Source: Phenylobacterium sp. NIBR 498073
GTDB lineage: Bacteria; Pseudomonadota; Alphaproteobacteria; Caulobacterales; Caulobacteraceae
DNA length: 64,000 bases
Direction: 5' to 3'
Assembly (NCBI RefSeq): GCF_027286305.1
Contig: NZ_CP114599.1
Location: 3,877,001-3,941,000, forward strand
Shown: positions 38,311-45,599 of the stretch, in pieces
Layout of the letters: each line of letters begins with the position of its first letter
How positions within the stretch are numbered: the first letter of the stretch is position 1
Position numbers and translations under genes: made by a program
The notes under the pieces: model-generated
The model's database searches: none
The model's input: only the letters and a program-made list of their open reading frames with translations
Told to the model about the DNA's origin: nothing

Positions 38311-40101
38311 TCACACCAAGTCGTCGAACTCGTCGACGAGCCGCTCCAGCTGGCTCATGCCCGCGGCCCAGAAAGCCTTCTCGCGCGGGTTCAGCCCAAA
38401 CGGCTTTAGCGCCTCGACATAGGTCCGGGTTCCGCCGGCGGCGAGCAGGTCCTCATAGAGCGGGGCGAACGCGACCGGGTCCTCGCGGCGCTTCTCCATC
38501 AGCCCGCGCACCAGCAGGTCGCCGAACGCGTAGGCATAGACGTAGAACGGCGCGTGCACGAAGTGGCTGACATAGGCCCAGTAGTGCTCGTAGCCGGGGT
38601 TCAGCTTCACCGCCGGGCCGAGGCTCTCGGCCATGACTTCCAGCCACAGGGCGCTGATGTCCTCGGGCGCCAGTTCGCCCTCCTGGCGCATCGCGTGGAA
38701 CTGGGTCTCGAAGCGATGGAAGGCGATTTGCCGGACCACCGTGTTGAGGCCGTCCTCGATCTTGCCCGCCAGCAGGCCCATGCGCTCCTGCTTTGAGGCG
38801 CCGGCCAGCAGCCGCTCGAAGACCAGGCCCTCGCCGAAGATCGAGGCGGTCTCGGCCAGGGTCAGCGGGGTGTCGGCCAGCAGGGTGCCCAGCGGCGCGC
38901 ACAGCGTCTGGTGCACGGCGTGACCCAACTCGTGCGCCAGGGTCAGGACGTCCCGCCGCTCGCCCATGTAGTTCATGAACACATAGGGGTGCCGGTCGGC
39001 GGTGACCGGGTGCGAATAGGCGCCGGACTGCTTGCCCGGGCGCGGCCGCGCGTCGATCCAGGGATGGGTGAAGAAGGTCTGGGCCGTGTCGGCGAACTTC
39101 GGCGCCAGGTCGGCGAAGCTTTCCAGCACCATGCCGCGGGCCTCGTCCCAGCCGTAGGTCCGCGGGGCGGCGGTGTCGAGCGGGGCGTTGCGGTCCCAAT
39201 AATCCAGGGTCTTGCGGCCCATGACCTTGGCCTTCAGCGCATAGTAGCGATGGCTGACCGAAGGATAGGCCTCGACCACCGCGGCCTCCAGCGCCTGGAC
39301 GGCGTCGGCGTCGACCTCGTTGGCCAGGTGCCGCGAGGCGGCGGGATCCGGGTACTTGCGCCAGCGGTCCTCGACCTGCTTTTCGAAGGCCAGGGTGTTC
39401 ATGGACAGCGCCAGAACCGGGGTGCGTTCCTCCAGCGCCTTGGCCAGGCCCTGGGCGGCCTGCTTGCGGCGCGCGCCGTCGGGATCCGACAGCCGGTTCA
39501 GCGCCTCCGACAGGGTCAGGTTCTCGCGTCCGACCTTCGCCGTCAGCCGCGCCAGGGTCTCGTCGAACAGGCGCGTCCAGTTGGCGACCGCCGGGCCGCG
39601 ATCGATCAGCAGCCGCTCCAGATCGGCGGTCAGCTCATGCGGGCGCGACAGCCGCACCCGCCGCATCCACGGCCGCCAGCGGGCGGCGGGCGGATGGGCC
39701 TTGAAGGCCATCTCGATCTCGCTGTCCTCGAGTTGGTTGAGCTCGAGCGTGAAGAACAGGCTGTCGGCGGCGATCTGCGAGGAGCGCGCCCGCAGGTCGG
39801 CCTCGAACTTGGCCCAGGCCGGATCGTCGCGCGCCACCGACGCCGAGAGCGCCGCATAGGCGCCGACGCCCCACAGGCCGTTGGTGGCCTTTTCGTACAG
39901 CCCGATGCCGTGGTCGAGCACCTCGCCCAGGTGCCGCGGGTCGGTGCGCAGGGCGGTGAAGCGTCCCTTCAGCTTGACCAGTTCGTCATTGGCCGCCTTT
40001 GCGGCGGCCAGGTCGGCCTCGATCTTCGGATCCTCGCGCCCGGCATACAGGTCGGCGAGGTTCCACTCGGGCAGGGTGTCCAGTTTCACGGGAGCGTTCA
40101 T
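38311..40101 (-). CDS. pepF: M3 family oligoendopeptidase F
   Basis: The 596-residue zinc peptidase has the active site LAHELGHAVHQ (HExxH) near residue 388 and the third-ligand Glu in ASIFGEGLVFE near residue 415. YAYAFGDLLVRGL closes the domain. PepF cleaves peptides of 7-17 residues in the cytoplasm. No signal peptide is present. The start at 40101 has an upstream purine-rich site weakly placed. It is followed by the DUF5996 gene. Confidence 0.95.
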   Translation of the reverse strand: MNAPVKLDTLPEWNLADLYAGREDPKIEADLAAAKAANDELVKLKGRFTALRTDPRHLGEVLDHGIGLYEKATNGLWGVGAYAALSASVARDDPAWAKFEADLRARSSQIAADSLFFTLELNQLEDSEIEMAFKAHPPAARWRPWMRRVRLSRPHELTADLERLLIDRGPAVANWTRLFDETLARLTAKVGRENLTLSEALNRLSDPDGARRKQAAQGLAKALEERTPVLALSMNTLAFEKQVEDRWRKYPDPAASRHLANEVDADAVQALEAAVVEAYPSVSHRYYALKAKVMGRKTLDYWDRNAPLDTAAPRTYGWDEARGMVLESFADLAPKFADTAQTFFTHPWIDARPRPGKQSGAYSHPVTADRHPYVFMNYMGERRDVLTLAHELGHAVHQTLCAPLGTLLADTPLTLAETASIFGEGLVFERLLAGASKQERMGLLAGKIEDGLNTVVRQIAFHRFETQFHAMRQEGELAPEDISALWLEVMAESLGPAVKLNPGYEHYWAYVSHFVHAPFYVYAYAFGDLLVRGLMEKRREDPVAFAPLYEDLLAAGGTRTYVEALKPFGLNPREKAFWAAGMSQLERLVDEFDDLV

Positions 40102-40146
40102 GCGGGCACAGATAGACCCTCGGCGGCAGGGTCGCCACCTCCACTC

Positions 40147-40281
40147 GTCATACTAGGCCTTGTGCTTAGGATCCCTCTCTCAGCGACACCGGCTCTGCAG
40201 TTAAAGCGGCGACGCCGCCGCCTGTTTCCCGATTGCAGCAGAAGCGGCGCAAGGGATCCTAAGCACAAGGCCTAGGATGAC
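40147..40281. repeat. Long terminal-inverted-repeat element (30-bp arms)
   Basis: The outer arms 40147-40176 and 40252-40281 are 30-bp inverted repeats with a single mismatch; the conserved arm contains AGGCCTTGTGCTTAGGATCC. The centre (about 75 bp) has no match to the other repeats. No protein is encoded, so it resembles a MITE or a large transcription hairpin. It lies between pepF and the GIY-YIG pseudogene. Confidence 0.8.
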
Positions 40282-40287
40282 GAGGAT

Positions 40288-40576
40288 TCAGGCGAGGCTG
40301 TCGCAGGGATCATCCCAATGCGGGTTCTCCCGCTCGATGAGATTGATCTTCCACTGGCGCGGCCAGCGCTTGAGCGATCTCTCCCGCTGGATCGCGTTCG
40401 AGATGTCCTCGAACGGTTCATACCAGACGAGCCGCTAGCTTGGTGAAGCCGTTATTGAGGCCCTCGCGATGCTCCCACATGCGGCGTGACAATTGGCTTG
40501 TCACGCCGATGTAGAGCGTGCCGCGCATGCGACCGATCAACATGTAGACGGCGATGTAGGCGTCGCGGCCGACCAT
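40288..40576 (-). pseudogene. GIY-YIG nuclease family protein, frameshifted
   Basis: On the minus strand the start MVGRDAYIAVYMLIGRMRGT, TLYIGVTSQLSRRMWEHREG and NGFTK give the GIY-YIG N-terminal half (YhbQ/UvrC-like group). The second half, LVWYEPFEDISNAIQRERSL with IERENPHWDD, is in another frame. Compared with the usual spacing, about 11 nt are missing between NGFTK and LVWYE at about 40432-40440. The gene is broken. Confidence 0.85.
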
Positions 40577-40577
40577 C

Positions 40578-42710
40578 CTAGCTCTTGGGCGCGGCTCCTC
40601 CCTTGGTCGCCTTCGCCTCGGCCTGCACGTTGCGGGCTTCGGTCAGCACGTAGGCGCGCAGGTCCTCGGCGCCCTTGGCGTCGAAGAAGCGGCTGAAGCT
40701 GGCCATGCCGCGCTCGGCCAGCGCTCCGTCGATCAGCACCGACTTCCAGCTGTCGGCCGACAGCAACATCTGCGAGCGGCGCAGGTCGGGCAGATAGGTC
40801 CCGGTGGCGTTGGGACCGTGGCAGACCTGGCAGTTCTGGTGGAACAGGGCGAAGCCGCGCTTGGCGTCGCCGGTCGAGGTCACGCCGGTCAGGTCGAGCT
40901 CGAACTTCTCGGGACGGACGTAGGCCGGCGCCGTCGCCTTGCCGCCCAGCTTGAAGACCAGCAGCCGGCCCGGCAGCCGCGGGCGGTCGGGCAGCACGAA
41001 CGGCGCCGATAGCGCCCCGGCGCCGCCGTAGCCGACCATCTGGGCGACGTACTGCTCGCCGTCGATCTCGTAGGTCATCGGCGCGGCGATGACGCCGTTG
41101 TCGGTCTGGTAGGACCAGAGCTTCTTGCCGTCGGCGGCGCTGTAGGCGGCGAACTCGCCCTGGGCCGCGCCCTGGAAGATCAGGCCGCCGCCGGTCGACA
41201 GCACGCCGGCGTTCCAGAAATAGGGGTGCTGGATCGTGAAGCGCGCCTTCTGGGCGACCGGGTCCCAGGCGATCAGCTCGCCCTTCACCATCGCCTTGAG
41301 GGCGGCGATCTGGGCCTTGTCGGTGGGCAGGGCGTTGGCCAGGAAGTCGGTGCCGACGTTCCAGCCGCCGGCGCGGTAGCTGTAGCCCTTGTCCGGCGTG
41401 TAGGCGAACGGGATCACCTGGGCCGGGATGTAGACCAGGTTTTCCTTCGGATTGAAGGCCATCGGGTGCCAGTTGTGGGCGCCGAACGGCGCGGGCACCT
41501 GCAGCGAGGGCGCGTTCTCATAGCGCACGCCGGAGTTCTCGATCGGGCGGCCGGTGGCCGGATCGACGCCCTTGGCCCAGGTGATCGGCACATAGGGCTT
41601 AGCCGAGATCAGCTCGCCGTTGGTGCGGTCGAGGACGTAGAAGAAGCCGTTCTTGGGCGCCTGCATCAGCACCTTTCGGGCGGCGCCTCCCACATTCATG
41701 TCGGCCAGGATGATGTGCTGGGTGGCGGTGTAGTCCCAGCTCTCGCCCGGCGTCGTTTGATAGTGCCAGACGTACTCGCCGGTGTCGGGCTTCAGCGCCA
41801 GGATCGAGGACAGGAACAGGTTGTCGCCCTTGCCGTCCGAGCGCTTCACGTGGTTCCAGGGCGTGCCGTTGCCGACCCCGGCATAGAGGATGTCGAGCTC
41901 GGGGTCGTAGGCCATGGCGTCCCAGACGGTGCCGCCGCCGCCGGTGGCCTTCCAGCCCTCGCCGAACCAGGTGGCCGCGCCCTTCTCCTTCATGACCTTG
42001 TCGGAGGCGGCGTTGTCGGGCTGCCCGTTCGGATTGGGCGTGGTGTAGAAGCGCCAGACCAGCTTGCCGTCATTGGCGTTGTAGGCCGACAGGTAGCCGC
42101 GCACGCCGTACTCGCCGCCGCCGTTGCCGATCAGCACCTTGTCCTTGATGACCCGCGGCGCGCCGGTGATCGTGTAGGGGCGCGAGGTGTCGGTGGTCTG
42201 GACCGACCAGACCGGCTTGCCGGTGGCCGCGTCGAGGGCGATCAGGCGGCCGTCGAGGGCGCCGACATAGACCTTGCCCTTCCAGACGGCGACGCCGCGG
42301 TTGACCACGTCGCAACAGGCGTCGAAGCCCTTCTTGCCGTCGACCTTGGGATCGTAGGACCACTTCAGCGCGCCGGTCTTGGCGTCGAAGGCGAAGACCT
42401 TGGACCAGGCGGTGGTGGTGTAGAGCACGCCGTCGACCATGACCGGCGTGGCCTCCTGGCCGCGGTCGGTGTCGAACTCGTGCATCCAGGCCAGCCCCAG
42501 CTGGCCGACGTTGCTGGCGTTGATCTTGTCGAGCGGGCTGTGGCGCTGCTCGTCATAGGTCCGCCCGTAGGAGAGCCATTCGCCGTTGCCGGCGGCCGCC
42601 GCGATCCGATCGCCGTCGACATTGCCGGCCTTGCCTGTCTCGGCCTTCTGACTGCATGCGGCCAAGACCGCCGCCACGGCGATGACCGCCGCCAGCTTCA
42701 AGCTCTTCAT
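40578..42710 (-). CDS. PQQ-dependent alcohol dehydrogenase with cytochrome c domain
   Basis: The 710-residue quinohemoprotein has a lipobox-like signal (AVLAACS) and an eight-bladed propeller with W-motifs. The vicinal Cys pair is in FDACCDVVNRG near residue 136 and substrate-side Asp is likely in DPELDILYAG. A C-terminal cytochrome c domain has the haem motif CQVCHG near residue 634. It oxidises alcohols or aldehydes in the periplasm. No pqq synthesis genes lie nearby. Substrate range is not predictable. Confidence 0.94.
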   Translation of the reverse strand: MKSLKLAAVIAVAAVLAACSQKAETGKAGNVDGDRIAAAAGNGEWLSYGRTYDEQRHSPLDKINASNVGQLGLAWMHEFDTDRGQEATPVMVDGVLYTTTAWSKVFAFDAKTGALKWSYDPKVDGKKGFDACCDVVNRGVAVWKGKVYVGALDGRLIALDAATGKPVWSVQTTDTSRPYTITGAPRVIKDKVLIGNGGGEYGVRGYLSAYNANDGKLVWRFYTTPNPNGQPDNAASDKVMKEKGAATWFGEGWKATGGGGTVWDAMAYDPELDILYAGVGNGTPWNHVKRSDGKGDNLFLSSILALKPDTGEYVWHYQTTPGESWDYTATQHIILADMNVGGAARKVLMQAPKNGFFYVLDRTNGELISAKPYVPITWAKGVDPATGRPIENSGVRYENAPSLQVPAPFGAHNWHPMAFNPKENLVYIPAQVIPFAYTPDKGYSYRAGGWNVGTDFLANALPTDKAQIAALKAMVKGELIAWDPVAQKARFTIQHPYFWNAGVLSTGGGLIFQGAAQGEFAAYSAADGKKLWSYQTDNGVIAAPMTYEIDGEQYVAQMVGYGGAGALSAPFVLPDRPRLPGRLLVFKLGGKATAPAYVRPEKFELDLTGVTSTGDAKRGFALFHQNCQVCHGPNATGTYLPDLRRSQMLLSADSWKSVLIDGALAERGMASFSRFFDAKGAEDLRAYVLTEARNVQAEAKATKGGAAPKS

Positions 42711-42789
42711 TGGTGCGCCTCCCTGCGGCCGTCGTCGCGCGGCCGTTTGGGAGGACTATGCGCCGATCTTCGTCGCGGACAAGGCGCCG

Positions 42790-43440
42790 CTAGGTGAGCC
42801 GACGCGGGCGATCCAGGGCGAAGGCGATCAGCCCCAGGACGAGGTAGACGGCCAGGGCCGCGCCGCCCACGCCGGCCGCGTCGCCGGCGCCGTCGCCCGG
42901 CATCACCATCGCGATGATCTGCACGGCCAGCAGGATGGTCATGAACACGAGCACCGGCCACAGCGAGCGCCCTTGCCGCCCCCGCACGAAGGCCCAGGCC
43001 GCCGCCCCCAAGCCCAGCAGGCCGATCTCCACCGCCTGCTCGGGAACCGGATAGTTCCAGAGCCCGAACCCGACCTTGGTCCCGCCGAGCCAGATCTGGA
43101 GGTCGGGCCGGTGCACCAGCAGGTCGCCCAGCCAGTGCGAGAACACCACCAGGGCGATGGCGATCGCCGCATCCAAGGGCAGCCGCGCGGCCCGCGCCAG
43201 CAACAGGCCCGCCAGCGACCACAGCACCACCGCCGGCAGGCTGTGGGTGAAGGGCATGTGGTAGAGGTCAAGCGTGCTGCCCGGCAGGCTGGGGTCGATG
43301 CGGGCCTTCTCAACCCCGGCCATGAGCAGCCCGGCCCAGCCGATGTCGATGGCCTGGGCGGCGATCACGTAGCTCCACAGCGGGGCGCGCGGCTCGATAG
43401 CCTTGGCGGCGAGAGAGGCGGCGTAGTGACCGACGAACAT
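42790..43440 (-). CDS. YdjM-like membrane protein (LexA-binding/metal-hydrolase type)
   Basis: The 216-residue protein has histidine-rich membrane-border motifs: MFVGHYAASLAAK, LYHMPFTHSLPAV and FSHWLGDLLVHRPD, as in YdjM/DUF457-type proteins annotated as membrane metal-dependent hydrolases. Five or six helices are visible, several with His or Asp at their ends. Function is unproven in the family. It lies between the PQQ enzyme gene and a broken chimera. Confidence 0.8.
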   Translation of the reverse strand: MFVGHYAASLAAKAIEPRAPLWSYVIAAQAIDIGWAGLLMAGVEKARIDPSLPGSTLDLYHMPFTHSLPAVVLWSLAGLLLARAARLPLDAAIAIALVVFSHWLGDLLVHRPDLQIWLGGTKVGFGLWNYPVPEQAVEIGLLGLGAAAWAFVRGRQGRSLWPVLVFMTILLAVQIIAMVMPGDGAGDAAGVGGAALAVYLVLGLIAFALDRPRRLT

Positions 43441-43533
43441 GGCGCGTGGCTCCAGTGGACCTGGCCGCCAAGGTCGAGCTTGGAGGCCGCCGGCGCAACC
43501 GCTCAAATCCAAACCCCGGCCATTCGAAAACGA

Positions 43534-43776
43534 CTAGGCGAGGAACTCCGCCAGGGCCGCGGCGAACTGCGGCGCGGCCACAACGCCGCGGTGGTCGCCG
43601 GGCGCCAGCCGCAGCCGGGCTCCCTTGATCGCAGCGGCCAGCCGCTCGGGTCTGGCGGCCAGCGGATCGGCGTCCAGCCCGCCGCCGACGCGTCCGCCCA
43701 GGATCGGGATGAACCGCCGCCCGTGCGGCGAGGCGTCGATCGACACCAGGGCTCAAACCAGCACCTCCAGCGTCAT
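43534..43776 (-). pseudogene. Broken chimera: DUF3237-like start joined to hydrolase end
   Basis: The minus strand reads MTLEVLV, then an in-frame TGA at 43753-43755, then LVSIDASPHGRRFIPILGGR, which matches DUF3237 N-termini. From about 43680 it becomes ARPERLAAAIKGARLRL and GVVAAPQFAAALAEFLA, the C-terminal end of an alpha/beta hydrolase. A deletion that fused two neighbouring genes explains it. It directly follows the flavin monooxygenase gene. Confidence 0.65.
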
Positions 43777-43795
43777 CAGCGGGGACAGTTCCGGG

Positions 43796-45025
43796 TCATG
43801 CTTGCGTCTCCTCGCGGCGCAGTCCGGTCAGCACCTTGTACCGGGCGGCGATGGCCTCCAGCTCGCCGTCCGCGAACACGTCCTCGATGCGCTCGAAGCC
43901 CTGCGGCGCGCGCTCATGGGCCAGCTGCATGCATTGCTCGGGGCCGTTGCCGCGGTTGGCCACGACGATGGCGGCGGTCGGCGCCAACCGCGCCCGCTCA
44001 TAGGCGGCCAGGCCGCTCTCAGGGTCCTCGGCTCCGGCGATCGCAAGAGCCAGGGCGCGGGCGTCGAGGATCGCCTGGCTCGCCCCGTTCGAGCCGATTG
44101 GATACATCGGATGGGCCGCATCGCCGAGCAGGGTCATCGCGCCATGCGTCCAGCGCGGCAGCGGATCGCGGTCGACCATCGGGTACTCATAGACCGCCTG
44201 CGCGCCGGTGATCAGGCCGGGCACGTCCAGCCAGTCGAAGCGCCAGTCCGCGAAGCGCGGCAGGAAGTCGGCCAGCACGCCGCGGCGGTTCCAGTCTTCG
44301 CGGCGCAGGCGCGCGGGCAGGCTGAGCTCGGCGATCCAGTTGATCAGCTGGCGGCCGTCGGGTTGGACCGGCCCGATCGGATAGGCGACGAACTTCTGAT
44401 CCTGCCAGCCCGCCATGATCATGCTGGCGCCGCTCAGGAAGGGCGCGGCCAGGGTGGTGGCGCGCCACAGCGTGCGGCCCGAATAGACGGGCGGCCCCTC
44501 GCCCGGGAACAGCGCCGCGCGGGCGGCCGAATGGATGCCGTCGGCGGCGACGAGGATGTCGCCCTGCACCTCGAACGCCTCGCCCGAGGCCGAGATGAAA
44601 GTCACGCTCATCATGCCGCCGTCCTGGGTGAACCGCGCCAGGCGCCGATCGCAGACGATCCGCTCGGCGCCCAGCCGCGCCCGCGCCGCCGCCAGCAGCG
44701 TCGATTGCAGTGCGCCGCGCGGCAGCGAGAGCTGCGGCGTCGCGTGGCCGGCGAAGCGGCCGCGCGGCTCGCCCCAGATGCGCTGTCCCAGCCGGTTGAA
44801 ATAGACCAGCTCGCGCGTGGCCACGCCCAGGGCGGTCAGCTGGTCCATCAGGCCGAGTTCGGCCAGCACCTCGCCGGCGTGCGGCAGCAGGTTGATCCCG
44901 ACGCCCAGCGGCAGGACCTGCGGCGCGGCCTCGTAGACGACGACCTCGGCCCCGACGGCGTGCAGCGCCAGGGCCGCGGCCAGACCGCCGATGCCCGCAC
45001 CGGCCACGATCACCTTCATCGCCAT
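43796..45025 (-). CDS. FAD-dependent monooxygenase, PhzS-like
   Basis: The 409-residue protein has the FAD motif GAGIGGLAAALALHAVGAEV, LGVGINLLPHAGEVLAELGL, DILVAADGIHSAARAALFP (DG motif) and TLLGDAAHPMYPIGSNGASQ (GD motif). The order and wording match the PhzS/3-hydroxybenzoate 6-hydroxylase-like group. It would hydroxylate an aromatic acid using NAD(P)H and O2. It is divergent from a MarR gene with a palindrome 15 bp from its start, so MarR control is likely. A second ATG at 45019 is possible. Confidence 0.92.
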   Translation of the reverse strand: MAMKVIVAGAGIGGLAAALALHAVGAEVVVYEAAPQVLPLGVGINLLPHAGEVLAELGLMDQLTALGVATRELVYFNRLGQRIWGEPRGRFAGHATPQLSLPRGALQSTLLAAARARLGAERIVCDRRLARFTQDGGMMSVTFISASGEAFEVQGDILVAADGIHSAARAALFPGEGPPVYSGRTLWRATTLAAPFLSGASMIMAGWQDQKFVAYPIGPVQPDGRQLINWIAELSLPARLRREDWNRRGVLADFLPRFADWRFDWLDVPGLITGAQAVYEYPMVDRDPLPRWTHGAMTLLGDAAHPMYPIGSNGASQAILDARALALAIAGAEDPESGLAAYERARLAPTAAIVVANRGNGPEQCMQLAHERAPQGFERIEDVFADGELEAIAARYKVLTGLRREETQA

Positions 45026-45040
45026 CCTCTCCGGCGCAAT

Positions 45041-45059
45041 TTGTTATACACAATAACAA
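45041..45059. promoter_or_regulatory. MarR-type palindromic operator
   Basis: TTGTTAT-ACACA-ATAACAA is a perfect 7-bp inverted repeat with a 5-bp spacer, the standard form for MarR dimers. It lies between the monooxygenase start (15 bp away) and the MarR gene (78 bp away). AT-rich DNA of this kind is rare here, which supports function. Confidence 0.75.
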
Positions 45060-45137
45060 TGTGGTTTTGGGCTTCAACGGCGCCGCGCGACGGGCGATGA
45101 ACGCCCGTGGGGAGGCCGATACGATGAGGTCGAAGCG

Positions 45138-45596
45138 ATGAGCCAGGACGGACGGTTCGAACCGCGGCGGCCGGGCGTCGACTACGGCGTGCTGGACGAG
45201 CTGACCGGCTACGCGCTGCGCCGGGCTCAAATCCGGATGACCGAGGCCTTCGACGCTCGCCTCGGCCCCGAGCGGATCACCACCCAGCGGTTCTCGGCCC
45301 TGGTGCTGATCAACGCCAATCCTGGCCTCAAGCAGACCCGACTGGCTTCGCTCATGGGGATCGCGCGCTCCGGCGCGCTGGCGATCGTCGACGCCCTGGC
45401 CGCCCAGGGCCTGATCGAGCGGAGACCCGCGCCGGGCGACCGCCGCGCGCAGGCGCTGCATTTGACCGACCAGGGCCGCGCGCGGCTGCCGCAGATCATG
45501 CGGCTGGTGCGTGAACACGACCGCGAGCTGACGCAGGGTTTCAGCCCCGAGGAGATCGCCGTCCTGCGCGCGCTGCTCGAGCGCATCCGCACCTAG
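45138..45596 (+). CDS. MarR family transcriptional regulator
   Basis: The 152-residue protein has the MarR winged-helix: TRLASLMGIARSGALAIVDA near residue 70 (recognition helix), then RRPAPGDRRAQALHLTDQGR (the wing). It is the expected length. It is divergent from the flavin monooxygenase and probably represses it until an aromatic ligand binds; the palindrome at 45041-45059 is the likely site. Convergent with the TPR protein gene, 3 bp between stops. Confidence 0.92.
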   Translation: MSQDGRFEPRRPGVDYGVLDELTGYALRRAQIRMTEAFDARLGPERITTQRFSALVLINANPGLKQTRLASLMGIARSGALAIVDALAAQGLIERRPAPGDRRAQALHLTDQGRARLPQIMRLVREHDRELTQGFSPEEIAVLRALLERIRT

Positions 45597-45599
45597 CGG

